Assembly: GCF_022539405.1 (NCBI RefSeq)
Contig: NZ_CP054394.1
Coordinates: forward strand, 3,063,833 to 3,127,832
Direction: 5' to 3'
DNA length: 64,000 bases
From: Natranaerofaba carboxydovora
Lineage (GTDB): Bacteria; Bacillota; Natranaerobiia; Natranaerobiales; Natranaerofabaceae
In this document: piece after piece, positions 37,107 to 46,615 of the stretch
Layout of the letters: every line of letters starts with the position of its first letter
How positions within the stretch are numbered: the first letter of the stretch is position 1
The notes under the pieces: model-generated
The model's database searches: none
What the model was told of the DNA's origin: nothing
What the model saw: the letters and a program-made list of their open reading frames with translations, nothing else
Translations under genes and position numbers: made by a program

Positions 37107-37628
37107 ATGGATCTAGTGAGGATCGGAGAAAAACTAATTAGTTATCAAAAAATAGAGTCAGTCATTCAAGAAGTTTTAAAACTTAGAAAAAAAGGTTATA
37201 GTCAAAGAGAAGTATCGAAGAAGATTGGAATTGACCGTTCGTTTATTTCTAAAATTGAAAAATTAGGGGAAATTAGAAAGGGTGGAAGTATTGCTGTTGT
37301 GGGATTCCCTTTATTAAATAAAACAGAGTTGATGGAGATTTGTAATAATTATGGAGTGGATTATACTTTTTTGTTGACAGAAAAAGAAAGATGGGACTGG
37401 ATTAAAGATAAGACTGGAGAAGGGCTTTTGAATAAAATCATGGAACTATGTTCTGAGGTAAGGGGAATAGATGTTGTTGTTGTCATTGGTTCAGATTATA
37501 GGATAAATCTTATCGAAGCTTTACTAGACAAAGACGTTATAGAGATATCTTTAGGAAAATCTCCTATACAAGAAGATATATATTTAAACCCTGAGACTTT
37601 AAAGAATACTTTGAGTAAAATTACATAA
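37107..37628 (+). CDS. HTH transcriptional regulator with a novel C-terminal domain
   Basis: A helix-turn-helix occupies residues about 17-52 (VLKLRKKGYSQREVSKKIG, then DRSFISKIEKLG). It is followed by a 110-residue alpha/beta domain (GSIAVVGFPLLNKTEL, GIDVVVVIGSDYRINLIEALL) that I do not recognise and that may bind a ligand. It is probably the local regulator of the two genes downstream, given their proximity and the palindrome in its promoter. Confidence 0.75.
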   Translation: MDLVRIGEKLISYQKIESVIQEVLKLRKKGYSQREVSKKIGIDRSFISKIEKLGEIRKGGSIAVVGFPLLNKTELMEICNNYGVDYTFLLTEKERWDWIKDKTGEGLLNKIMELCSEVRGIDVVVVIGSDYRINLIEALLDKDVIEISLGKSPIQEDIYLNPETLKNTLSKIT

Positions 37629-37632
37629 ATTT

Positions 37633-37673
37633 AAACACTTTACTTTTGTGAATAGACTTTTTGCACCAGAATC
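37633..37673 (-). mobile_element. MITE-like element remnant, one terminal arm
   Basis: AAACACTTTACTTTTGTGAA to GCACCAGAATC is the reverse complement of the left 41 bases of the copy at 56773. The other arm is absent. It lies between the HTH gene and the next gene. Confidence 0.7.
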
Positions 37674-37718
37674 TTAAATTTTAATTGTATACAGCCTGCT
37701 TTTTTGGAGGGTGAAACT

Positions 37719-38651
37719 TTGAAAAGAATTGTAAGTGTTAGTCTTGGATCTAAAAAGCGAGATAATAAAGTTAAGCATAATTTTTTAGGGGAAGAGTTTG
37801 TGATAGAAAGAATAGGCACAGACGGAGATATGAATGAGATGAAAAATTTAATTAAAGAGCTAGATGGTGAGGTTGATGCCTTTGGCCTTGGAGGAATGGA
37901 TTTATATCTGGTCTCTGGTGAACAGAGGTATATGATAAAAGAAGCTGAAGAAATTGTCAATTGTGCTAAAAAAACTCCAATTCTAGATGGAAGTGGCCTA
38001 AAAAATACTTTGGAAAGAAGAGTTATTAAAAATATTAATAAAGAACATGATATTTTTGATGAAAAAACAAAAGTTCTAATGGTTTGCGCTTTAGACAGGT
38101 TTGGTATGGCTGAGAGTATAAATGATTTTGGGTGTGAAATATTATATGGGGATGTGATTTTTAGCCTTGGCATACCATTTCCGATAAAATCATTAAATAC
38201 CCTTGGTAAACTGGCGAAAGTTGTTTTCCCTGTTGTTAGGAATATACCATTTGAAAAGCTTTATCCGACGGGAGAAAGGCAGAATGAAACGAAAAAAAAG
38301 TTTGAGAAGTATTACCACTGGGCCGATGTAATAGCTGGGGATTTTCATTATATAAATAAGTATATACCCGAAGATTTAAAAAATAAAATTATAATAACAA
38401 ACACCATAACCAAAGAAGATAAGGAGAACTTAAAAGAAAAAGGGGTTAAAAAGGTGGTTACCACCACACCTGTTCTTAACGGACGGGCTTTTGGTACAAA
38501 TGTAATGGAAGCTCTACTGGTAGCTATGAAAAATAAAGATAGTGAGCTGACAAAAGAAGAATATGAAGACGCCCTTGATAAACTTGATTTTAAACCTACG
38601 GTGATCAATTTTGATAAAGAAAATGATTTAGTCACTGAAAGGGGAAGTTAA
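37719..38651 (+). CDS. Conserved protein of the family labelled quinate 5-dehydrogenase; function uncertain
   Basis: The 310-residue protein begins MKRIVSVSLGSKKRD and continues ERIGTDGDMNEMKNLIKELD, then DAFGLGGMDLYL. To my recollection databases call this family quinate 5-dehydrogenase, but I see no Rossmann glycine motif or known catalytic residues, so the label should not be trusted. Later parts are ALDRFGMAESINDFGCEILYG and VTTTPVLNGRAFGTNVMEA. The start is TTG 37719, eight bases after GGAGG. It ends three bases before the reductase gene and is certainly coupled to it. Confidence 0.7.
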   Translation: MKRIVSVSLGSKKRDNKVKHNFLGEEFVIERIGTDGDMNEMKNLIKELDGEVDAFGLGGMDLYLVSGEQRYMIKEAEEIVNCAKKTPILDGSGLKNTLERRVIKNINKEHDIFDEKTKVLMVCALDRFGMAESINDFGCEILYGDVIFSLGIPFPIKSLNTLGKLAKVVFPVVRNIPFEKLYPTGERQNETKKKFEKYYHWADVIAGDFHYINKYIPEDLKNKIIITNTITKEDKENLKEKGVKKVVTTTPVLNGRAFGTNVMEALLVAMKNKDSELTKEEYEDALDKLDFKPTVINFDKENDLVTERGS

Positions 38652-38654
38652 AAT

Positions 38655-39743
38655 ATGGATGATTTTGCTTTTATTATTCACCCGATAAAAACAGAAGATT
38701 TTGCAAAAAAATTTCCTGTGGTACAAAAATTACCAAAACCTATATTAGAAAGACTTTCAAGTATTGTACCGCCGTTTAAAGTCTCAGATATTACAGGAGT
38801 CAAATCGCCCCATAATGAAGTGAAAGGCTCTTTTGTTGCATGTCCTCTTTCAAGTAATCAAATATTTAGGCTACCAGAAGAGTTTGTTTTAAATAAGATT
38901 ATAAAGGCGGGGAGATTAGCCGAGAAGCGGGGTGCTAAGATTGTTGGGCTTGGTGCTTTGACTGCTGTTGTAGGAGATGGCGGCATTACTGTTTCAAGAA
39001 ATTTGGATATACCTGTAACTACAGGCAACAGTTATACTGTTGCTAGTGCTATTGAAGGTGTAAAAAAAGCAAGCGACCATATGGGCTATGATTATAAGAA
39101 CGCTAGAATATGTATAGTTGGGGGAGGTGGGTCGATAGGAGCGGTTACTGCTGAATATTTAGCGAGAGAAGCGCGTTTTTTGACTATTGTTGGTAGAGAA
39201 GAGAAAAGGCTCAATAATGTTGCTCAAAAAATATTAAATAAAACTGGTTTAGCTGTTGGGATTTCAAAAGATGTTAAAAATGCTGTTTCAGGTGCGGATA
39301 TTATCATAACTGTTACGGGATCAGTTGAATCGGTAATTGATGGTTCGGAGCTAAAGCCTGGAGCTATAGTTTGTGATGTTGCAAGACCAAGAGATGTTTC
39401 TTGGAGAGTTGCAAACTTGCGTGAGGATGTTTTGGTTATAGAAGGTGGAGTGGTTGAGGTGCCGGGAGATGTAGATTTTAATTTTAATTTTGGTTTTCCT
39501 GAAGGTACAGCTTATGCCTGTATGGCAGAAACGATGATTTTGGCCCTTGAAGGTAAGTACGAATCTTTTACTCTCGGCCGTGATTTGACTATTGAACAAA
39601 TCGATGAGATGAACCACCTGGCCAATAAGCATGGTTTTGGTTTAGCTGGATTTAGAAGTTTCGAAAGGGCTTTGAGTAATGATGAAATAGAAAATATAAA
39701 GAAAAATGCCGAAAAAGAGAGAATGAAACTAAAAGAGGCCTAA
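38655..39743 (+). CDS. NAD(P)-dependent reductase resembling acyl-ACP reductase (AAR)
   Basis: The 362-residue protein has a Rossmann fold (ARICIVGGGGSIGAVTAEYL, residues about 153-172). Its overall plan recalls cyanobacterial long-chain acyl-ACP reductase: FIIHP start, ITGVKSPHNEVKGSFVACPL, TTGNSYT, VCDVARPRDVS, VIEGGVVEVPGD, and AYACMAETMILALEG followed by GRDLTIEQIDEMNHLANKHG. The Cys in AYACMAE aligns, from memory, with the AAR thioester cysteine. Databases tend to call it shikimate dehydrogenase. Acyl thioester reduction is inference. It has no decarbonylase partner here. Confidence 0.75.
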   Translation: MDDFAFIIHPIKTEDFAKKFPVVQKLPKPILERLSSIVPPFKVSDITGVKSPHNEVKGSFVACPLSSNQIFRLPEEFVLNKIIKAGRLAEKRGAKIVGLGALTAVVGDGGITVSRNLDIPVTTGNSYTVASAIEGVKKASDHMGYDYKNARICIVGGGGSIGAVTAEYLAREARFLTIVGREEKRLNNVAQKILNKTGLAVGISKDVKNAVSGADIIITVTGSVESVIDGSELKPGAIVCDVARPRDVSWRVANLREDVLVIEGGVVEVPGDVDFNFNFGFPEGTAYACMAETMILALEGKYESFTLGRDLTIEQIDEMNHLANKHGFGLAGFRSFERALSNDEIENIKKNAEKERMKLKEA

Positions 39744-39821
39744 ATAGCGATAATAAGTAAGCGTCAACAATTTTTGTTCTATTAGGAAATATCTGTGACC
39801 CGAGTAGATATTACTATTTAG

Positions 39822-39850
39822 TTGACAAATGAGGGCTGTTAGTTTAAAAT
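39822..39850 (+). promoter_or_regulatory. Strong sigma-A promoter for greA-lysS
   Basis: Consensus TTGACA at 39822-39827, a 17-base spacer and TAAAAT at 39845-39850. It leaves a leader of about 170 bases before greA in which I see no known riboswitch. Confidence 0.75.
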
Positions 39851-40027
39851 GTAGCAAAATTTGCAAAATAAGCGTCTCTACAAGAGGTGATTTAAAACGG
39901 TAGTTACAAGGTAAAATATAGAATTTTGTTTTTAGTAAATAAGAACATTAAAAATGCATATAATGAGTTGAAGGAAAACGGATTATTTTGTAATAAATTA
40001 TATCATGAAAGAGAGGAGAAGTTTTAA

Positions 40028-40507
40028 ATGGCAAGTAAAGAAGTTATTCTTACTAGGGATGGACTTTTAAAATTAGAACAGGAATTAGAACATTTAAAAA
40101 CTGTTAAGAGGAAGGAAGTTGCTGAAAGGATCAAAACAGCCATTGATTTTGGGGATATAAGTGAAAATAGTGAATACGATGATGCCAAAAATGAGCAGGC
40201 CTTTATAGAAGGAAGGATTATAACTTTGGAGAAAATGTTAAAAAACGCCAAAGTAATAGATAAAAATCAAAACGATACTAAAACCGTTTCTATTGGTGAT
40301 ACTGTAATATTAAAAGATCTTGAATTTGATGAAGATCTAGAGTATACTATAGTAGGTTATGCTGAATCTAACCCGACTCAAAATAAGATTTCAAATGAAT
40401 CCCCTGTCGGAGAAGCAGTGCTTGGAAAGCAGGTTGGGGAGACAATTGAAGTTGAGGTTCCAGCAGGAAATATTAAGTATAAAATTATTGATATAAAAAA
40501 TGATTAA
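40028..40507 (+). CDS. greA: Transcription elongation factor GreA
   Basis: GreA rescues backtracked RNA polymerase. The 159-residue protein has the N-terminal coiled coil with the acidic tip [18 protein letters not shown] and the C-terminal FKBP-like domain [10 protein letters not shown] to [18 protein letters not shown]. The start ATG follows GAGAGGAG. The greA-lysS order is conserved in Firmicutes. Confidence 0.97.
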   Translation: MASKEVILTRDGLLKLEQELEHLKTVKRKEVAERIKTAIDFGDISENSEYDDAKNEQAFIEGRIITLEKMLKNAKVIDKNQNDTKTVSIGDTVILKDLEFDEDLEYTIVGYAESNPTQNKISNESPVGEAVLGKQVGETIEVEVPAGNIKYKIIDIKND

Positions 40508-40509
40508 CA

Positions 40510-42063
<1,554 letters not shown>

Positions 42064-42074
42064 AAATCTTTGTC

Positions 42075-42103
42075 TTTACAAAACCGATGAGATGGGTTAA
42101 AAT
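42075..42103 (+). promoter_or_regulatory. Promoter of the riboflavin operon
   Basis: TTTACA at 42075-42080, a 17-base spacer and TAAAAT at 42098-42103, just upstream of the FMN aptamer. Confidence 0.7.
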
Positions 42104-42126
42104 ACCTATTGAAAAAGTTAATATGA

Positions 42127-42238
42127 AAACCTTCAGGGCAGGGTGAAATTCCCGACCGGCGGTAAAGCCCGCGAGCCGATATGGCTGACCTGGTGAAATT
42201 CTGGGGCCGACAGTAAGAGTCTGGATGGGAGAAGGTTT
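42127..42238 (+). promoter_or_regulatory. FMN riboswitch (RFN element)
   Basis: The conserved RFN blocks appear in order: CTTCAGGGCAGGGTGAAATT, CCCGACCGGCGGTAAAGCCC, GCGAGCC, TGGTGAAATTC, GGGGCCGACAGT and GTCTGGATGGGAGAAGG. The closing stem is AACCTTC with GAAGGTT. A terminator hairpin follows at 42291, so FMN binding should stop transcription before ribD. Confidence 0.97.
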
Positions 42239-42290
42239 AGAAGCTTTTTGATAATGGTGTATGATGTCTAATTATGCTTTTAAAAAATTT

Positions 42291-42321
42291 ACTCCCTGAG
42301 GTTTTCAGGGAGTATTTTATT
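42291..42321 (+). terminator. Riboswitch-controlled terminator
   Basis: ACTCCCTGA (42291-42299) pairs with TCAGGGAGT (42306-42314), followed by ATTTTATTT. It lies between the FMN aptamer and ribD. Confidence 0.88.
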
Positions 42322-42338
42322 TGGGGTGGTGAACCTTT

Positions 42339-43472
42339 GTGGATAACATAACAGAAATGGACGAAAAATATATGGAGAAAGGGCTAGAACTTGCAATAAA
42401 AGGGTGGGGCAAGACTAATCCAAACCCTCTTGTTGGTGCTGTAATTGTTAAGGATGATAGGGTTATTGGAGAAGGATTCCATGAAGTGTTTGGAGGTCAA
42501 CATGCTGAGGTTGTGGCGATAAATGATGCTGGTGATGAGGCTAAGGGTAGTACTATTTATGTGACTTTGGAGCCATGCTCTCATTATGGTAAAACCCCTC
42601 CCTGTGTAGAAAAAATAATAGAAGCCAAGATTGGTGAAGTGGTGATAGCAAGAAAGGACCCCAATGAAAATGTTAGTGGCAAAGGAATAAAAAGGCTTAA
42701 AGATGCCGGGATAAAAGTAAAAATAGGAGTTAAGGAAAAAGAAGCAAAAATTTTAAATGATATATTTGAAAAATATATCCAGACTAAAAGGCCTTTTGTA
42801 ATTTTAAAATGGGCAATGAGCCTAGATGGTAAAATTGCAAGTCATACCGGGGATTCTAAGTGGATAACAAATGACAAAGCAAGAGAAGATGTACATCTGT
42901 GGAGAGCTAGGACAGCATGCATAATGGTTGGTATACAAACAGTAATTAAGGATGACCCCATGCTCACATGTCGTCATCCTTTGTATACTTATCATCATCC
43001 TGTAAGGATAGTTTTGGATAGTGAGTTAAAAATACCACTAGATTCAAATCTAGTAAGTACAGCAAAGGAGATTCCTACAATTGTGGCGACAACAAATAAA
43101 GCACCAGAAGCTAAAAAAGAAAAACTAAATTATAAAGGAGTAGAAATTATAACCTGTTCTTGTAAATATCCGGAAAAAGAAGGCGAAGAACAGGTTGATA
43201 TTGAAAAACTGTTAAATTTATTAGGGACAAAAGGCTATGACAGCATATTGATCGAAGGTGGTCAAGGGGTGCATGGAAAGTTTGTTGATCTTAAATTGGC
43301 TGATAAGGTGATATGTTACATCGGCAGTAAAGTTGTCGGTGGGGTGAGTGCTATTACATCAGTTGGAGGAGCTGGTACCAGCAAAATAAAGGATGCTTTA
43401 GAACTTTGTGACATGGATGTCCGGATGTTTGATGGTGATATAAGGGTTACAGGTTATCCTGTATGTGACTAA
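42339..43472 (+). CDS. ribD: Bifunctional diaminohydroxyphosphoribosylaminopyrimidine deaminase / reductase
   Basis: The deaminase domain has the zinc site HAEVVAI (His55-Glu57) and CSHYGKTPPC (Cys80 and Cys89). The reductase domain has LKWAMSLDGKIAS and a C-terminal ILIEGGQGVHG. It performs steps two and three of riboflavin synthesis. The length of 377 is typical. The start GTG 42339 follows GGGGTGG. It is the first gene after the FMN riboswitch. Confidence 0.96.
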   Translation: MDNITEMDEKYMEKGLELAIKGWGKTNPNPLVGAVIVKDDRVIGEGFHEVFGGQHAEVVAINDAGDEAKGSTIYVTLEPCSHYGKTPPCVEKIIEAKIGEVVIARKDPNENVSGKGIKRLKDAGIKVKIGVKEKEAKILNDIFEKYIQTKRPFVILKWAMSLDGKIASHTGDSKWITNDKAREDVHLWRARTACIMVGIQTVIKDDPMLTCRHPLYTYHHPVRIVLDSELKIPLDSNLVSTAKEIPTIVATTNKAPEAKKEKLNYKGVEIITCSCKYPEKEGEEQVDIEKLLNLLGTKGYDSILIEGGQGVHGKFVDLKLADKVICYIGSKVVGGVSAITSVGGAGTSKIKDALELCDMDVRMFDGDIRVTGYPVCD

Positions 43473-43501
43473 TATGTGAGATAGGGAGGTGGTAAGAGAA
43501 A

Positions 43502-44173
43502 ATGTTTACCGGGATAGTTGAAGAAGTCGGAAAGATGAAATCATTAAAGAAGCAGGGAGAAATGATGAAGTTAAAAGTTAGTGCAAGTAAAATTTTGGAA
43601 GACATCCAACTTGGAGACAGCATTGCAACTAACGGAGTTTGTTTAACTGTGACTGATTTTGATAAAAACTCTTTTACAGCAGATGTTATGCCAGAAACAG
43701 TCAGGAAAACTAACTTGAGAAACTTGAAGCCAGACTCAGGAATTAACCTAGAAAGAGCAATGACACCATCAAAGCGTCTTGGCGGTCATATTATGACAGG
43801 GCATATTGATGGCATTGGAACTATGGTTGATAAGAAAAAGGACGAGAAAGCCCTGGTATATACTTTTAAAATTTCTGAATTATTATCGAGATATATGGTA
43901 CAAAAAGGATCTATTGCTATAGATGGGGTGAGTCTTACCATTATTGATGCTGAAAATGATTGGTTTAGTATAGGTTTGATACCTCATACTGCAGGTGAAA
44001 CGATTCTAGGGGAACTAAAAGAAGGCGATGAAGTTAATTTAGAAGTTGATATAATTGCCAAATATGTAGAAAAGCTTCTTGGAAGAGAAGATAACGAAGG
44101 GGCGGAAGGATATACCAATGAGGGACAAAAGTCAAAATTAACCCTTGAGAATTTAAGAGAGTTAGGATATTAA
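43502..44173 (+). CDS. ribE: Riboflavin synthase, alpha chain
   Basis: It dismutates two 6,7-dimethyl-8-ribityllumazine molecules to riboflavin. Two lumazine-binding barrels are seen: [10 protein letters not shown] with [14 protein letters not shown], then [13 protein letters not shown] with [14 protein letters not shown]. At 223 residues it has a slightly extended acidic C-terminus. The start ATG has GGGAGGTGG. It is 29 bases after ribD. Confidence 0.96.
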   Translation: MFTGIVEEVGKMKSLKKQGEMMKLKVSASKILEDIQLGDSIATNGVCLTVTDFDKNSFTADVMPETVRKTNLRNLKPDSGINLERAMTPSKRLGGHIMTGHIDGIGTMVDKKKDEKALVYTFKISELLSRYMVQKGSIAIDGVSLTIIDAENDWFSIGLIPHTAGETILGELKEGDEVNLEVDIIAKYVEKLLGREDNEGAEGYTNEGQKSKLTLENLRELGY

Positions 44174-44219
44174 AAATAATTTGTTAACCTATATATTTTT
44201 GGAGGAGGCGGATAATAGA

Positions 44220-45443
44220 ATGTTTGAATTAAATTCCATATCTGAAGCGCTAGAGGACATAAAAAGAGGTAAAATGGTTATAGTTGTTGATGATGAGGAC
44301 AGGGAAAATGAAGGAGACCTTCTAATGGCTGCAGAAAAAGTCACCCCTCAGGATATTAATTTTATGGCCAAATATGGTAGAGGATTGGTGTGTATGCCTT
44401 TAGAAGGTGAAAGATTAAAAGAGCTTGAGATACCTCTCATGGTCAGGGAAAATACAGATGATAAAGAGACTGCTTTTACCGTGTCAGTAGATGCTAGAGA
44501 ATGTGATACAGGGATCTCGGCTTACGAAAGGGCACTTACCATAAAAAAGATAATGGATCCTGAAACTAAGCCGGAAGACTTGATACGCCCAGGGCATATA
44601 TTCCCATTAGAGGCAAGGTCTGGAGGTGTACTAAAAAGAGCGGGCCACACTGAAGCAGCTGTGGACCTCGCAAGGCTTGCTGGGTTAGAGCCTGCAGGAG
44701 TTATATGTGAGATTATGTCCGATGACGGTACGATGGCTAGACTGCCTGAGCTAGTTGAATTTGGGAAAGAACACAACCTAAAAATCATTACGATTGCTGA
44801 TTTGATTGCATACAGGAGAAAATCTGAAAAACTTGTTAAGTGCTTGACAAGTGTGGAGCTTCCTTCAAAACATGGTCATTTTAAAGTTTATGTGTATCAA
44901 GATGAGATGAATAATGACCATCATCTTGCAATTGTAAAAGGAAATCCTAGAGAAGCTAATGAACCGGTTCTTGTTAGGGTTCATTCAGAGTGTTTGACAG
45001 GAGATGTTCTTGATTCTCTTCGCTGTGATTGTGGGGATCAGCTAACTACTGCCCTTAGAAAGATAGAAGATGAAGGGGTTGGAGTAGTATTATATATGCG
45101 CCAGGAAGGTAGAGGTATTGGCCTTGTAAATAAACTTAAAGCTTATAAACTTCAGGATGAAGGTAAAGATACCGTGGAAGCCAATGAAATTTTAGGGTTT
45201 CCTGCAGACTTAAGAGATTATGGTATAGGGGCTCAGATGCTTAGGGATTTGGGTCTAGACAAAATTAAGCTTTTAACTAATAATCCAAAGAAGATTATAG
45301 GACTAAAAGGATATGGTCTAGAAATTGTTGAAAAGGTTTCTCTGGAGATTGAACCTAATGATTATAATTCTTGTTATCTTGGAACTAAAAAAGAGAAAAT
45401 GGGACATATGCTTGAAAAAACCAATAATGAGGGAAAACAATAA
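44220..45443 (+). CDS. ribBA: Bifunctional DHBP synthase / GTP cyclohydrolase II
   Basis: The N-terminal 3,4-dihydroxy-2-butanone-4-phosphate synthase domain has [10 protein letters not shown] (24-33) and GRGLVCMPL. The C-terminal GTP cyclohydrolase II domain has the zinc ligands in [19 protein letters not shown] and the RQEGRGIGL loop. It supplies both riboflavin precursors. The length of 407 is typical. The start is ATG 44220 after GGAGGAGG. Confidence 0.96.
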   Translation: MFELNSISEALEDIKRGKMVIVVDDEDRENEGDLLMAAEKVTPQDINFMAKYGRGLVCMPLEGERLKELEIPLMVRENTDDKETAFTVSVDARECDTGISAYERALTIKKIMDPETKPEDLIRPGHIFPLEARSGGVLKRAGHTEAAVDLARLAGLEPAGVICEIMSDDGTMARLPELVEFGKEHNLKIITIADLIAYRRKSEKLVKCLTSVELPSKHGHFKVYVYQDEMNNDHHLAIVKGNPREANEPVLVRVHSECLTGDVLDSLRCDCGDQLTTALRKIEDEGVGVVLYMRQEGRGIGLVNKLKAYKLQDEGKDTVEANEILGFPADLRDYGIGAQMLRDLGLDKIKLLTNNPKKIIGLKGYGLEIVEKVSLEIEPNDYNSCYLGTKKEKMGHMLEKTNNEGKQ

Positions 45444-45453
45444 ATGTTTTCAA

Positions 45454-45474
45454 GCCCTTTTTAAAATAAAGGGC
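45454..45474 (+). terminator. Weak hairpin between ribBA and ribH
   Basis: GCCCTTT (45454-45460) pairs with AAAGGGC (45468-45474). There is no long T run, so it may only slow transcription or protect the mRNA. Confidence 0.4.
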
Positions 45475-45566
45475 CTAGAGAATTAAATTTTTAATAATAA
45501 AAAGGGATTAGAGGTCTATTGATTTTTATGCTGAAATAATTAAAAATATAAGGGAGGCAGAAAATT

Positions 45567-46031
45567 ATGGTTAAAAATTATGAAGGACAGTTAAAAGCAG
45601 ATGGGATTAGACTAGGAATTGTGGTATCGCGTTTTAATGAAATGATAACCTCAAGGTTATTAGGTGGTGCAATTGACGCTTTCAAAAGACATGGAGGAAA
45701 TGAAGAGGACATAGGTGTAATTTGGGTGCCTGGATCATTTGAACTGCCCTGGGCAGCCAAAAAAGCAGCTAATTCTGGCAAGTTTGATGCAGTAGTATGC
45801 CTTGGAGCGGTAATAAGAGGAGATACACCTCATTTTGACTATGTTGCAAATGAAGTGAGTAAAGGCGTAGCCAAGATTGGATTAGATAGTGAGATACCAG
45901 TTATTTTTGGGGTGCTTACTACAGAAAATGTTGAACAGGCTATAGAAAGAGCAGGAACAAAAGCAGGTAATAAAGGTTGGGATGCGGCTAACTCAGCCAT
46001 AGAAATGGTTAGTTTGAACAATGTTTTATAA
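45567..46031 (+). CDS. ribH: 6,7-dimethyl-8-ribityllumazine synthase
   Basis: The 154-residue protein has [14 protein letters not shown] start ([14 protein letters not shown]), [32 protein letters not shown] and [23 protein letters not shown]. It condenses the RibB and RibD products and assembles as a 60-mer in many bacteria. The start ATG has GGGAGG. It completes the rib operon. Confidence 0.97.
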   Translation: MVKNYEGQLKADGIRLGIVVSRFNEMITSRLLGGAIDAFKRHGGNEEDIGVIWVPGSFELPWAAKKAANSGKFDAVVCLGAVIRGDTPHFDYVANEVSKGVAKIGLDSEIPVIFGVLTTENVEQAIERAGTKAGNKGWDAANSAIEMVSLNNVL

Positions 46032-46049
46032 GTTGGAGGGAACCAAAAT

Positions 46050-46568
46050 TTGTTAACTAAGAGAACGGTCAGACTAGCTGGTATAATACCTGAATGTGTA
46101 GTTAATGGCCCTGGAGGGATCAGCTTTACAATTTTCGCCCAGGGCTGTAATCATAAATGTGAAGGTTGTCATAACCCAGAAACTCATGATTTTAATTCAG
46201 GTAAATCCTATACTCTTTCTGAGCTAATTAAAGAAGTAGAAAAATATCCACTGTCAAATGTAGTAACCTTTACTGGTGGAGATCCTTTTTTCCAGGCAGG
46301 TTCGTTTAAATATTTGGCTGATTACTTGAAAAGTGATTATAAACTGGTTGGTTATACTGGTTATTATTTTGAAGAGCTATTACAGATAGAAGATGATGAT
46401 AAGATCGAGTTTTTAAAACAACTCGATCTCCTTATTGATGGGCCCTTTGTTAAAGATAATAAAGATATTGGCCTTAAGTTTAGAGGTTCAACAAATCAAA
46501 GAGTTATTTATGTAAAAGAAAGTCTAAGAGAAAAAAGTCCTGTTTTAGCTAAAGAATTTATGTGGTAA
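46050..46568 (+). CDS. nrdG: Anaerobic ribonucleotide reductase activating protein
   Basis: This radical-SAM enzyme generates the glycyl radical on NrdD. The Fe-S site CNHKCEGC gives Cys33, Cys37 and Cys40 in the NrdG spacing. FTGGDPFFQ and LLIDGPFV are further motifs. The length of 172 is typical. The start is TTG 46050 after GGAGGG, only 18 bases after ribH, so it may be read through from the rib operon. It precedes nrdD; the usual order is nrdD first. Confidence 0.95.
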   Translation: MLTKRTVRLAGIIPECVVNGPGGISFTIFAQGCNHKCEGCHNPETHDFNSGKSYTLSELIKEVEKYPLSNVVTFTGGDPFFQAGSFKYLADYLKSDYKLVGYTGYYFEELLQIEDDDKIEFLKQLDLLIDGPFVKDNKDIGLKFRGSTNQRVIYVKESLREKSPVLAKEFMW

Positions 46569-46615
46569 AATCTTATAAGTCAGCAGGCAAATTTGTTTTT
46601 AAAGGAGAGGTTTCT

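Noticed and set aside
39850..40027. Possible lysine riboswitch in the leader of greA-lysS (an AGAGGTGAT stretch)
   Set aside because: Only a short stretch resembles the lysine aptamer; the other conserved blocks are absent and greA comes first.
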